From a bacterium (GTDB lineage Bacteria > Arandabacterota > Arandabacteria > Arandabacterales > Arandabacteraceae), in NCBI GenBank assembly GCA_029933125.1, contig JAOZOU010000002.1:108181-172180 (forward strand): a stretch of DNA of 64,000 bases, read 5' to 3'. This document shows, piece after piece, positions 8,821 to 17,986 of this stretch. The translations under genes and the position numbers were made by a program. The notes beneath the pieces are model-generated. The model worked only from the letters and a program-made list of their open reading frames with translations, searched no databases and was not told the DNA's origin. Numbering within the stretch: position 1 is the stretch's first letter; every line of letters starts with the position of its first letter.

Positions 8821-10053
8821 ATGAAGCCAACCTATGAGGTTGTCGGCAAGATAGAGAGATTCGATGAACGTGACACTGTTTTTGCAAGAGAAGCCCTCAT
8901 CGCGGGTTCTGAGGAGGAGAGACTCTACCACGAGCAAAACCCTCACTTAAGAGAGATAGATGAGCGCATAAGGAAATTTATCGATGAGAAGCTTGCAACG
9001 GATAGAGCAAGCTGGGGAAGGGCCTACTATCAAGTTGGTTTTCGAACGCTTGCCTATCTTGCTCTGCCCGATTGTGTTGATGGTGAGCCCGCACCTGACG
9101 CTATCAAGATCGATCCTAAGCGGGCTTCACTTCTGGTGAAAGGACTTGCCAGCCATCTCGGTGCTGATGTTGTTGGTATAACAAGACTCAAACAGGAATG
9201 GGTATACTCTCACAGGGGCACACGACCTTTCTTTGCTGATCAACCTCCGAATCCTCCCCTTTTTGAAGGCATGCCTGATCATTACACCGGCAGACTCTGG
9301 GGCGATCCAATCCATCTTGAACATCAGTACGCCATTGCTCTTGCATTCACGCAGGATCTAAGATTTATGAAGGCGGGTCCTGGCGTGGCTTCAGATCTTG
9401 AAGTTGGGAAAGTGTACGCTCGCAGCGCGCTTGTTGCGTGCCAGCTAGCCAGCTTTATCCGTGCTCTAGGCTTTGCTGCGCGGGCTCACCACGTGCGCAA
9501 TTATTATGTCCTCGTTGTTCCTATCGCAGTTGATGCTGGACTTGGTGAGCTTTCTCGGGCTGGCTATCTACTGAACAAGACCTATGGACTCAATCTCAGA
9601 CTTTCCTGTGTAACAACAGATCTTCCCCTGAAAGTTGATGAGCCGATTGACATTGGTGTTCAAGAATTCTGCTCGAAGTGCCTTAAGTGTGCGCGCAACT
9701 GTCCGGCAGGAGCCATCCCGACAGGAGATAAGACTATCGTAAGAGGCATCCGCAAGTGGAGAGTCGATGCGGAGAGGTGTTTGCTGTATTGGGGCAGGGT
9801 CGGTGCAGCCTGTCAGATCTGTCAGGTGGTCTGCCCGTGGAGCAAACCACCAACTTACTTCCACAGGGCTGTTGCAAACATAGCTTCAAAGTTTGGCGGT
9901 CTTACCAAGTTCTTAGTCAAAGCGGATGACCTCTTTTATGGGACAAAGTACAAACAAGTGTCTGAGCCCCTCTGGATGCACCCCGACGGTGAGGGAGGAA
10001 AGTCACAATCTGACAGTTGTTTTTCTGGTAGCCTTCGAGCCTCACGGCACTAA
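8821..10053 (+). CDS. Reductive dehalogenase-like corrinoid/iron-sulfur protein (RdhA homologue, cytoplasmic)
   Basis: 410 aa from the ATG at 8821, which has AAGGTGG just upstream; an in-frame TTG at 8791 is less likely. The C-terminal third has two ferredoxin-type motifs, CSKCLKCARNCP and CQICQVVCPW with an upstream Cys. Before them lies the B12-binding nitroreductase-like fold of RdhA/QueG proteins, with HHVRNYYVLVVPIAV and AGLGELSRAGYLLN. Unlike respiratory RdhA it has no twin-arginine signal, and no rdhB membrane anchor is adjacent. It could be a catabolic NpRdhA-type dehalogenase or an unrelated corrinoid reductase. The substrate is unknown. The tail after about residue 390 looks unconserved. 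Confidence 0.78.
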   Translation: MKPTYEVVGKIERFDERDTVFAREALIAGSEEERLYHEQNPHLREIDERIRKFIDEKLATDRASWGRAYYQVGFRTLAYLALPDCVDGEPAPDAIKIDPKRASLLVKGLASHLGADVVGITRLKQEWVYSHRGTRPFFADQPPNPPLFEGMPDHYTGRLWGDPIHLEHQYAIALAFTQDLRFMKAGPGVASDLEVGKVYARSALVACQLASFIRALGFAARAHHVRNYYVLVVPIAVDAGLGELSRAGYLLNKTYGLNLRLSCVTTDLPLKVDEPIDIGVQEFCSKCLKCARNCPAGAIPTGDKTIVRGIRKWRVDAERCLLYWGRVGAACQICQVVCPWSKPPTYFHRAVANIASKFGGLTKFLVKADDLFYGTKYKQVSEPLWMHPDGEGGKSQSDSCFSGSLRASRH

Positions 10054-10314
10054 TCTCTCTTTGAAGATTTGCGCAACTCAAACAAAAAATTCTTGACAAG
10101 GATTTGCACAGATGATAAACGGCTTGCAGATAGTGCCATTTGTTTGGAAAAAATTGGAGATAGCTTTGGTTTTGTTACAAACAGCAAGAAAGGAGAGCCG
10201 TAACGGCGCAGACTTCAAGCAGATAAGTGCCGTTAACCATTGTCGAGAAGGAGCCCATGCCGGATGAAGTCCGGTCAGGACAATCAGAGAACCGGATTGC
10301 GAAGGAGGGAAATC
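10054..10314 (+). promoter_or_regulatory. Leader with hairpins upstream of the TonB-receptor operon
   Basis: A TTGACA (10093-10098) could be a -35, with a weak GATAAA 15 bp downstream. The transcribed part would contain GCCGTAACGGC, and a nested structure in which ATTGTC (about 10237) can pair with GACAAT (about 10278) around an inner CCGGA-TGAAG-TCCGG hairpin. No cobalamin-box signature is present, so I do not name a riboswitch class. The leader is long for such a compact genome. Confidence 0.35.
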
Positions 10315-13314
10315 ATGAAGAAAGGTCTCCCTATTTTTTTGGTGATCATTTTCGCCTGTGCCCAGATTGGTTTTGCTGCAGTCACTGGTAAGATTGCAGG
10401 CACGGTGAAGGATAAGGAAACAGGAGATCCCCTGTTCCCTGCGAATATCATCATCGAGGGAACACACTTGGGGGCAGCCAGCCGCCCATCAGGTGAATAC
10501 TTCATAATCAATGTCCCGCCTGGAAAGTATACTGTCAGGGCAAAGATGATGGGCTACCGTGACATGGTTGTTGAGAATGTACTCGTACGTGCTGACTTCA
10601 CCACAACTGTAAACTTTGAGCTCGAGAAGACAACTGTTGCTGTGCTCGAGCCAATAACAGTCAAGGCTGAGCGCCCCATTATTCAACCTGATGTTACTGC
10701 AACGACAAGATTCATATCGGGTGAAGAGCTCGAGAACTTACCAACACGCGGGTATCAGGAGGCAGCATATCTTCAAACTGGTGTTGTTTCCTTTCAGATG
10801 AACCCTGATTTCGACATCACTCAGGTTGAGAGTCAGAATCAGCCTCTATTGAATATAAGAGGTGGACGTTACAACGAAGTCGCCTACTATGTTGATGGTT
10901 TCTCTCAGCAGGATCCTCTGACCGGTCTATCTTCAACGGCTATCAACCAAAGTGCAATTCAGGAAGTAACCGTCTTGACAGGTGGCTTCAATGCAGAATA
11001 CGGACGAATCATGTCAGGTGCAGTAAATGTTATTACCAAGGAGGGTGGTTCGGTTTATGAGGGCGCTCTCGAAGCCGTGACCGATAATCTAGCTGGTGAT
11101 TGGATTGGTGCTCACAATTACGACTACAATATCTATGACTTCTCGCTTGGTGGACCTGGTCTGATAGTTCCCATTGGAAGTGATAAGTTCAACTTCTATA
11201 TCTCGGGTGAGCGGCGATGGGGCAAGGATCGTGCACCAAGACCATTTTCTGATGGACCACTGCCGAACAATTCACTTTCAGGATGGAGCTGGCAGGGTAA
11301 GTTGACCTATAAGCCCACGAGCGAACTCAAGATAAAACTTGGTACACTTGGATCGTTTGACGATTGGCGTGAATTCCGAAATACCTACCGTTTCAATATC
11401 GATCACGCACCCCGTTACCAGGATCTCAATTATTCCGTCACCTGGAGTATGACCCATACCCTGAGTCCATCAACCTTCTATACACTTGCGGCCAGCTATT
11501 TCCTTACGGATCGCAAGCGAGGTGACGGAGTCCACTTTGACGATCTACCTGCTTACTCACGGCCTAAGGGTAATCCGCGTTATGATCAGTTCCTCAACCT
11601 CTTCATGAACGCCGATGACCCGACCAGTCCAATCGTTCGCGACAGGCAGGGAACTGTCATTGGTGGTGACGAAGCTCATGTCTGGGATGACTATCTCCAC
11701 AGAACCTCAAGCTACTGGGGCTTGAAGTTTGACTATACCAGCCAAGTGAATCCCGAGAATCAGGTCAAGTTTGGCTTTGATTTCCAGCGTCATACCCTGA
11801 GGAAATACAATCATGTTCTCCCTGTTCAGGTTCGACTTGTTGATAGCACCTTGGTTGACAATTTTGATGGAGAGGGGCATGACGCACTTTATTATCATAC
11901 AGATCTTAACAGCTGGGTTCAGGATGCCGACTACTTCGGCTATTACTGGACAGTTGTTGATAGCCAGCTTGTAACCCCGGCACACTGGCGTTACATATTC
12001 AGCGAGTCCAATCCCGACAGTATTGTAGACAGCCTGTATTGCTTCGACTACTACAAGTATTTCTATGATGAGAAGGAGATCGACAGCGGGCGTCAGGGTG
12101 CCAAACATCCCATAACAGCTTCTGCTTACATTCAGGACAAGTTTGAATATGAAGGCGTGGTCATAAATGCTGGCTTGCGCTATGACTATCTCAATGTTGA
12201 TACCGAGGCACTCAAGAATGAAGAGCTGCCACTTGGCGATGACGGCACTACACTTGATGATGAAGATCTCGTCGAGAACAAGAAGTACCACGTTATCAGT
12301 CCAAGGCTGGGAATAGGTTTCCCAGTAAGCGAGCGTACGCTCTTCCACGCCAACTATGGGAAGTTCTTCCAGCAACCCAATCTTGAAGATCTTTATGTTA
12401 GCTATGACTATTTGGAGTACATGATCAGATGGGGTCCTTACTACGCGCCTTTTGGCAACCCGAATCTTAGACCCGAGAAGACAACAGCCTACGAGGTTGG
12501 CATTGCCCACCAAATTGCACCCAAGGCTAAGATTGATATAGTTGCCTATTACAAGGATGTGAGGGATCTGGTTGAGGTAAGAAATGTTCCCTCTCAGCCA
12601 AATGCATTCGCCACTTACCGCAATGTTGACTATGGCACAATCAAGGGAGTGGACTTTGGATTCTCGCTTGCAAGAACAAATCATGTAGCAGCCAATCTTG
12701 CTTATAGTCTCTCCTGGGCAATGGGAACCGGCTCGGTTTCAAACAGTCAGTACAACATTGCATGGACTGGGAGCGAAGTTCCCAAGATGACAACTCCACT
12801 AGCATTCGATCAGCGCCACAAGATCAGCCTCAACCTCGATTTCAGATGGGATAAGGGTGAGGGTCCGACATGGGGTGAGATGAAGCCTTTACAGAATGCT
12901 GGTCTTAATGTCCTGGTAAACATCGGTAGTGGCAAACCGTATACACCAACCTTCACCTGGAATGAGGTTACATTGGCTGCTGTTTCAGTTACGCCGAGTG
13001 GGCCAATCAATTCCAAGTATGGTCCATGGACCTATCAGGTTGATCTAAAGGCCAACAAGGGCTTTGAGTTTAAGCACGGCAAAGTTGACTTCTACATCTG
13101 GGTGATCAACCTCTTCGATCGCAAGAATGCCACCTATGTTTATCAGTCAACAGGATCACCCGAGTCAACAGGCTGGCTTGCGACTCCCGAGGGGGAGAAG
13201 TGGCTTGCTGACAACGGTCCCGAAGCTCGCAGACTTTACAACTTGGCTCAGAGGAATCCCAATAACTTCAGCGTGCCTCGAATGGTACGCTTTGGGATAA
13301 GGACAAGCTTCTAA
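10315..13314 (+). CDS. TonB-dependent outer-membrane receptor with N-terminal carboxypeptidase-regulatory-like domain
   Basis: 999 aa from the ATG at 10315 behind GAAGGAGGG. An upstream in-frame start at 10240 has no ribosome site, and the signal peptide begins with MKKGLPIFLVIIFACAQ. An Ig-like CarboxypepD_reg domain (about residues 25-105: GKIAGTVKDKETGDPLFPAN) is typical of Bacteroidota-type receptors. The plug follows (ISGEELENLPTRGYQEAAYL, LNIRGGRYNEVAYYVDG, EVTVLTGGFNAEYGRIMSGAVNVITKEGG), then a roughly 750-residue barrel ending in an aromatic residue (RFGIRTSF). It is the first gene of an operon with a tagged surface protein and a PorV-like barrel, each about 20-30 bp apart. Substrate is unknown and no SusD gene is present. 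Confidence 0.88.
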   Translation: MKKGLPIFLVIIFACAQIGFAAVTGKIAGTVKDKETGDPLFPANIIIEGTHLGAASRPSGEYFIINVPPGKYTVRAKMMGYRDMVVENVLVRADFTTTVNFELEKTTVAVLEPITVKAERPIIQPDVTATTRFISGEELENLPTRGYQEAAYLQTGVVSFQMNPDFDITQVESQNQPLLNIRGGRYNEVAYYVDGFSQQDPLTGLSSTAINQSAIQEVTVLTGGFNAEYGRIMSGAVNVITKEGGSVYEGALEAVTDNLAGDWIGAHNYDYNIYDFSLGGPGLIVPIGSDKFNFYISGERRWGKDRAPRPFSDGPLPNNSLSGWSWQGKLTYKPTSELKIKLGTLGSFDDWREFRNTYRFNIDHAPRYQDLNYSVTWSMTHTLSPSTFYTLAASYFLTDRKRGDGVHFDDLPAYSRPKGNPRYDQFLNLFMNADDPTSPIVRDRQGTVIGGDEAHVWDDYLHRTSSYWGLKFDYTSQVNPENQVKFGFDFQRHTLRKYNHVLPVQVRLVDSTLVDNFDGEGHDALYYHTDLNSWVQDADYFGYYWTVVDSQLVTPAHWRYIFSESNPDSIVDSLYCFDYYKYFYDEKEIDSGRQGAKHPITASAYIQDKFEYEGVVINAGLRYDYLNVDTEALKNEELPLGDDGTTLDDEDLVENKKYHVISPRLGIGFPVSERTLFHANYGKFFQQPNLEDLYVSYDYLEYMIRWGPYYAPFGNPNLRPEKTTAYEVGIAHQIAPKAKIDIVAYYKDVRDLVEVRNVPSQPNAFATYRNVDYGTIKGVDFGFSLARTNHVAANLAYSLSWAMGTGSVSNSQYNIAWTGSEVPKMTTPLAFDQRHKISLNLDFRWDKGEGPTWGEMKPLQNAGLNVLVNIGSGKPYTPTFTWNEVTLAAVSVTPSGPINSKYGPWTYQVDLKANKGFEFKHGKVDFYIWVINLFDRKNATYVYQSTGSPESTGWLATPEGEKWLADNGPEARRLYNLAQRNPNNFSVPRMVRFGIRTSF

Positions 13315-13334
13315 AACCAAGGGGAGGAGAGATC

Positions 13335-16310
13335 ATGAAGAAGCTAAGCTGGTCTGTGTCGGTAGCACTGGTACTGCTGCTTGCGGCATCGGTGTTTGCT
13401 GAGAAACCAAAAGATACTGGCTGGTTTGATAACAGCGACCCCCGCTATCGTCCGATGATCATTGACAATACTTCCTTCTTCGATGCCAACAACATCAAGA
13501 TGATTGTGACCAACCACGGGTCCTTTGCCTATGATCTTACCCAACAGGATGCTGGTCTATGGTATCCCAAAGGGACTGACAAGACCTGTGTCTATGCTTC
13601 GGGGCTCTGGATAGGATGTAAGATCAATGGGGAGATCCATGTTACGGCCGGATCGTTTACCCAGGAGTATACACCTGGTCCAATCCTTGATGAGTGCCAG
13701 TGGGCTGGCGTAGGCGACCCTGTGCATAAGGTCTACAAGATCACCAAGGGGGATACCACATCCTACGACTACGTTAACTGGCCATCGCAGTTTGGTGCTC
13801 CTGTCGATGAGCATGACAAGCCCTTGCTGATTGGTGACCAGACCCTCTGGTGTGTTTACAACGACGCAGATCCGAGCGTTCACCAGTCTGATGAGGGACG
13901 TACTGGACCTATGGGTATTGAGATCCAGCAAACTGTGTTCGGTTTTGACTGGCCTGGTGCCCTCGGCAACGTTGTCTTCGTCAAGTTTAAGGTGATAAAT
14001 AAGTGCGACAACACAATGGACAGCACTTACTTCTCGGTCTGGTGCGATCCTGATGTGGGTGGCGCAAGTGATGACTATGTGGGTTGCGATATAACCCAGA
14101 GCATTGGCTTTGCCTACAATGCTACTAACAATGACAATCTGTATGGCTCGACACCACCCTGTGTTGGATATGACTTCTTCAAGGGTCCTGTCGGCGACGA
14201 TGGCAAAGAATTGGGGATGGTCTCATTCAATAAGTACATAAATGGGACAGATCCGAGAACCTTCCAGGAATCCTGGAATTACATGCGTGGTCTGGATCTG
14301 CACGGTGATGTTCTTATCGATCCCACAACGGGTGAGCCAACGAAGTACTTTGTGCCAGGTGATCCCGTTGAGAATACAGGATGGCTTGATAGCGACCCAG
14401 CTGACAGAAGATTCATGCTTAACACTGGTCCTTTCACAATGGAACCGGGTGATACTCAGGAAGTGGTTGTTGGAATAATTGTTGCTCAGGGTGCCGATAG
14501 GATTGGTGCCGTAAGAGTCATGAAATTCTATGATCAGACTGCTCAGATTGCATTCGATCTCGACTTCCAGCTGCCTGAGCCTCCAGCTCGTCCCATGGTC
14601 GATGTGGCTGAGCTTGATCGAAAGATCATACTTAGCTGGGGGACAGATTCGGAGATTGCAACTGCACCTGGCTACACCTTTGAAGGATATAACGTTTACC
14701 AGAGTGCATCGATTTCAGCCGCTGGCCCTTGGAAGCGGATAGCGACTTTTGACATCATCAATGGAATTCAGACGATTGAAGATCTTACTCTTAATGTGGA
14801 CTTTGGGTTGCCTATTGTCCAGCCTGTCCAGTTTGGAAAGGACACAGGGCTTAAGCGTTATCTTGAGATAACTGAGGATAAGGTGAGAGGTGTACCCCTT
14901 GACAACGGTACCCCCTACTACTATCGTGTAAGTGCCTATTCCTACAATCCCGATCCTGAACCTGGACTCCCCAAGACGCTCGAAAGCTTCTCTGACATAA
15001 TAACGGCAATTCCTCAGGAACCTGCTGCTGATGCCGTTATCACCGAGGAATTTCCAGAGACTGAGATAATCCAGGGTCAGATCGATCAGAATCTACCTCC
15101 CACCACTGACTATGTGACCGTTGACATAACCAATCCCTATTCCCTTACTGGGCATACCTATCGAATAGAATTTGCTCCAGCTGATCCACCCGATACGATA
15201 ATTGCTGACGGTGACACAACGATTGCCTATTACAAGTGGAATCTGAAAGACAAGAATACCGGTCTTTACCTCCTTGATGACTGGTCAGTAAACAAGAGTG
15301 GCGATGATGACTATCAGGTCGTAGACGGCTTCCTCGCCAAGGTAATTGGTTCCCACAAGGCTGAGCTTAGTCAGGTGCTCTTCCTTGATCCCAACGGTAA
15401 CAAGTCGAGAATCCTTACCGGAGTTGATTGGGGTGGAGGCTACGCAATAAATGGCTCAGGGGGACCTGGTGCTGACTATGGTATCAACTTCTTCGGAAGC
15501 GAGCTTGATCCAGTTGCAAATGCAGATCAATTCACAACTGTTGAGGTGCGTTTCAGCAGGACTGAAACCCAAAAGGCATATCGCTATGAGCGACCCGGAT
15601 ATGCCTATACCGGTTTCTTTGAGGTTCCCTTCACCGTCTGGGACGTTGTAACAGGCAAGCAGCTTAATGCTTGCTTTGTTGAGTGGGTTGAAAGCGCTGT
15701 CAATGACAGTACATGGGATCCGGATGATACCGATGTCGGTGGAAGGGAATACCTCTTCATCATGCGCAGCGAGTACGATCCCAACGGCGGCATCTATGAT
15801 GATGAGAATTGGGGTCCTGCAGCTGATGTACTTTACGCCCTCTGGCCAAGGTTGCGCACGGGTTATAAATTCTCCGATATTGAGGACGGCTCGGTGCTCA
15901 AGTTTGTGTGGGCTCAGCCAGCAACTGATAACGACTACTTCGAATTTACACCTCAGGCTGTATCATATAGCAATGAGAAGGCGAAGGGAATCCTTAGCCA
16001 GATTCGTGTTGTTCCTAACCCCTACTTTGCCAAGTCAACATATGAGCTTGACCAGTTCCATCATGTCATCAAGTTCAGCAACCTGCCGAGAAAGTGCACT
16101 ATTCGCATATTCAATCTTGCAGGTGATCTGGTTAAGACGATAGAGAAGACCGATCCAACGACCTCAATTGCTGAGTGGAATCTCATGAATGAGAAGGACA
16201 TTCCCATTGCCAGTGGCTTTTACATCTATCATGTTGACGCACCTGGCATAGGTTCAACATTTGGTAAGATGGCAATATTCCTTGAGAAGGAGCGACTCAA
16301 CACGTTCTAA
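13335..16310 (+). CDS. Large secreted surface protein of unknown function with C-terminal sorting-like domain
   Basis: 991 aa with a clear Sec signal (MKKLSWSVSVALVLLLAAS to VFA). The N-terminal half is rich in aromatic, Asp and Gly residues (SGLWIGCKINGEIHVTAGS, GPMGIEIQQTVFGFDW). A fibronectin-III-like segment lies near residue 430-570 (ILSWGTDSEIATAPGYTFEGYNVYQS). The C-terminus has VVPNPYFAKSTYELDQ and IRIFNLAGDLVKTI, the FlgD-like fold of the sorting domains, though the last strand (KMAIFLEKERLNTF) departs from the VVR ending of the other tagged proteins. It lies 20 bp after the receptor and 30 bp before the PorV-like gene, behind GGGGAGGAGAG. Large proteins of this architecture recur in FCB-type candidate phyla; no function is known to me. 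Confidence 0.75.
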   Translation: MKKLSWSVSVALVLLLAASVFAEKPKDTGWFDNSDPRYRPMIIDNTSFFDANNIKMIVTNHGSFAYDLTQQDAGLWYPKGTDKTCVYASGLWIGCKINGEIHVTAGSFTQEYTPGPILDECQWAGVGDPVHKVYKITKGDTTSYDYVNWPSQFGAPVDEHDKPLLIGDQTLWCVYNDADPSVHQSDEGRTGPMGIEIQQTVFGFDWPGALGNVVFVKFKVINKCDNTMDSTYFSVWCDPDVGGASDDYVGCDITQSIGFAYNATNNDNLYGSTPPCVGYDFFKGPVGDDGKELGMVSFNKYINGTDPRTFQESWNYMRGLDLHGDVLIDPTTGEPTKYFVPGDPVENTGWLDSDPADRRFMLNTGPFTMEPGDTQEVVVGIIVAQGADRIGAVRVMKFYDQTAQIAFDLDFQLPEPPARPMVDVAELDRKIILSWGTDSEIATAPGYTFEGYNVYQSASISAAGPWKRIATFDIINGIQTIEDLTLNVDFGLPIVQPVQFGKDTGLKRYLEITEDKVRGVPLDNGTPYYYRVSAYSYNPDPEPGLPKTLESFSDIITAIPQEPAADAVITEEFPETEIIQGQIDQNLPPTTDYVTVDITNPYSLTGHTYRIEFAPADPPDTIIADGDTTIAYYKWNLKDKNTGLYLLDDWSVNKSGDDDYQVVDGFLAKVIGSHKAELSQVLFLDPNGNKSRILTGVDWGGGYAINGSGGPGADYGINFFGSELDPVANADQFTTVEVRFSRTETQKAYRYERPGYAYTGFFEVPFTVWDVVTGKQLNACFVEWVESAVNDSTWDPDDTDVGGREYLFIMRSEYDPNGGIYDDENWGPAADVLYALWPRLRTGYKFSDIEDGSVLKFVWAQPATDNDYFEFTPQAVSYSNEKAKGILSQIRVVPNPYFAKSTYELDQFHHVIKFSNLPRKCTIRIFNLAGDLVKTIEKTDPTTSIAEWNLMNEKDIPIASGFYIYHVDAPGIGSTFGKMAIFLEKERLNTF

Positions 16311-16340
16311 ATTGGCCTCTTGGCAAAAAGGAGGTAGGTC

Positions 16341-17351
16341 ATGGAACGCAAGGCTATGCTCATCGGGATCTTGATATTGCTCATGGCAAGCTCAGCTTTT
16401 GCTGTCACCAACAGGATAGGCACAGCTGGTGCTCAGGAGCTTCGTATACCTGTTGGTGCTCGGGGTACAGCAATGGCTGGTGCGGTCGTTGCTGACGTGA
16501 GTGGTACGGAGGCTCTCTTCTGGAATCCAGCTGGCGCAGCATGGGCACAGGGCACTGAGGCGACCGTGTCTTACAGAGGCTACATTGCTGACATGAATGT
16601 GAGCTACTTTAGCGTGCTTTCAAGGTTCAATGTGGGCACCATTGGTGTGAGCGCCAAGATCTTGAGCCTGGGTGATATCTATGTTACGACTGAGCAGGAT
16701 TGGGATGGAACGGGCGAGGTTTTTTCGGTGAACATTCCCGTCTTAGGCTTAACATATGGCAGAAGATTAACCGATAAGGTGACCTTCGGTGCAACAGGCA
16801 TGTACATCTCTGAGCAGGTTATGCAGACTGAGGCAAAGGGTGTAGCATTCGACTTTGGCTTTCAATATGTACCGGGGTGGAAGACACTCAAGTTTGGAAT
16901 GGTGATGAAGAATTATGGACCAAGGATGCAATTCGGGGGTCCGGATTTTGAAAAGCCACTGCATGATCCCGATGATGATCCCCAAGCAGCTGTCAGGCAA
17001 TGGCGATTGACTTCTGCTGATTACGAGCTTCCATCATCCTTCCAGGTAGGTGTCACCTATGATGTTGACCTTGGACCGAATGGGATGCTGACCCTCGGTG
17101 GTGTTTTCCAGAGCAATGACTTTTCTGAAGATGAGTATCGCCTTGGAGCCGAATTCAACATGAACAATCACATTTTTGTAAGGGCTGGCTATGTGTATTG
17201 CAATCAAACGGATTATCTCTATGGTGCCACCCTGGGGGTTGGTGCAAGATTCACGCTTGGAAGAGTAAAGGCATATTTGGACTACTCCCACACTTTTGTT
17301 GATAGCTACTTCGACGATATTCCAGAAGTTTCCCTTAGATTTACAATGTGA
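16341..17351 (+). CDS. PorV/PorQ-family outer-membrane barrel protein
   Basis: 336 aa with a signal peptide ending SSAFA. The start of the mature protein matches the PorV/PorQ pattern: GTAGAQELRIPVGARGTAMAGA followed by SGTEALFWNPAGAAW. The remaining beta-rich repeats end in EVSLRFTM, as in outer-membrane barrels. In type IX secretion, PorV is the shuttle protein that carries CTD-tagged substrates from the translocon. The gene follows the tagged 991-aa protein within one operon, behind a strong AAGGAGGT site, and a terminator comes 50 bp after it. Whether this paralogue serves secretion generally or only its operon partner is not decidable here. Confidence 0.82.
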   Translation: MERKAMLIGILILLMASSAFAVTNRIGTAGAQELRIPVGARGTAMAGAVVADVSGTEALFWNPAGAAWAQGTEATVSYRGYIADMNVSYFSVLSRFNVGTIGVSAKILSLGDIYVTTEQDWDGTGEVFSVNIPVLGLTYGRRLTDKVTFGATGMYISEQVMQTEAKGVAFDFGFQYVPGWKTLKFGMVMKNYGPRMQFGGPDFEKPLHDPDDDPQAAVRQWRLTSADYELPSSFQVGVTYDVDLGPNGMLTLGGVFQSNDFSEDEYRLGAEFNMNNHIFVRAGYVYCNQTDYLYGATLGVGARFTLGRVKAYLDYSHTFVDSYFDDIPEVSLRFTM

Positions 17352-17403
17352 GACCTGGGGCGCTTGGTTCAGGGCGTTGGCTTCTGCCTGGAGCGGAGAC
17401 GAA

Positions 17404-17438
17404 ACGGTGGGGCGCAAGCCCCACCGTCCCCTTTTTTT
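17404..17438 (+). terminator. Rho-independent terminator of the TonB/PorV operon
   Basis: A perfect 10-bp stem ACGGTGGGGC / GCCCCACCGT around a GCAA tetraloop is followed by CCCC and seven T residues. Confidence 0.93.
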
Positions 17439-17444
17439 GACTGG

Positions 17445-17725
17445 TTAGGCTCGAAGCGGTAGGATCTCCTTACCAAGATTACTTAGTTCTTTGAAAGCGC
17501 GGTATTCGCCGGGGAGCGGGATTCTGGGAAAGTCTATCTTGAGAAATTCCTGGTAACGCTCCCGTCCTTCCCGCCCTCGGGTGTTTTCTCTCCGATCCTG
17601 GAGGAGCCATGAAGATTAAGAACGTAAATCTCATCAAAGGTCTCGAGGAGTTTCCTTCTCATTCCCCGATGGATCACCCCGGAGAGATAGGAATTGTTGG
17701 TTACGAAGCCGAGGATCCCTCTGCC
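17445..17725 (-). pseudogene. Remnant of a type ISP/type I-like restriction-modification methylase
   Basis: Two fragments in different frames match the end of large restriction-methylase polypeptides. The first (about 17725-17560) reads GILGFVTNNSYLSGVIHRGM, then RRKLLETFDEIYVLNLHGSS and GEKTPEGGKDGS, the region after the (D/N)PPY motif with the characteristic NNSYLxG-x-x-RGMR block. The second (about 17557-17445) reads RYQEFLKIDFPRIPLP and KELSNLGKEILPL, the C-terminal block that normally lies a few hundred residues later. An internal deletion plus frameshift joins them, and everything before NNSYL is gone. It is fused to the truncated gene at 17726-17986. Confidence 0.72.
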
Positions 17726-17986
17726 TGCCCGATCTGCGCACGATCGCCTTGGCAGCGAATACCAGAGCTAATGCTGTGTAAGCTCCGAGGAGCACGAAAG
17801 TCAATATCAATGTGTTCTCACACTTGCCCACAAGGAAACCCGTATCTCGAGTTCTTTTCTCGACTATCCTGCTGAGTGGCTCCCCATTACATCGGAAACA
17901 GTCTTGGTCACTACCAAACCACTCGTCAAGAGCAGCAATGTGTATCCGGAGACTACGACTATGAAATCGGCAATTTCAAATTCCAT
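17726..17986 (-). pseudogene. Small membrane protein partner of SatD, frameshifted and truncated
   Basis: The ATG overlaps the satD stop (TGATG), a coupling arrangement. The first frame encodes MEFEIADFIVVVSGYTLLL and on through TKTVSDVMG, then hits TAG after 39 codons. Adding one G to the GGGG run at about 17885 restores the frame and yields EPLSRIVEKRTRDTGFLVGK, then a hydrophobic segment LTFVLLGAYTALALVFAAK. The repaired protein would have two membrane helices around a charged loop. Its C-terminus is replaced by the restriction-methylase remnant. So the gene carries both a single-base deletion and a deletion junction; the homopolymer shift could be a sequencing error, the junction is not. 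Confidence 0.6.

Noticed and set aside
10054-10314. Cobalamin riboswitch upstream of the TonB receptor
   Set aside because: No B12-box sequence (GCCACTG) is present in the leader.
11707-12684. A 325-aa open frame on the minus strand
   Set aside because: It lies wholly antisense inside the TonB-dependent receptor, has no ribosome site, and its composition is that of a reversed receptor; a shadow.
17609-17875. An 88-aa plus-strand frame with several cysteines
   Set aside because: It is antisense to the methylase remnant and the broken SatD partner gene, which match known families.
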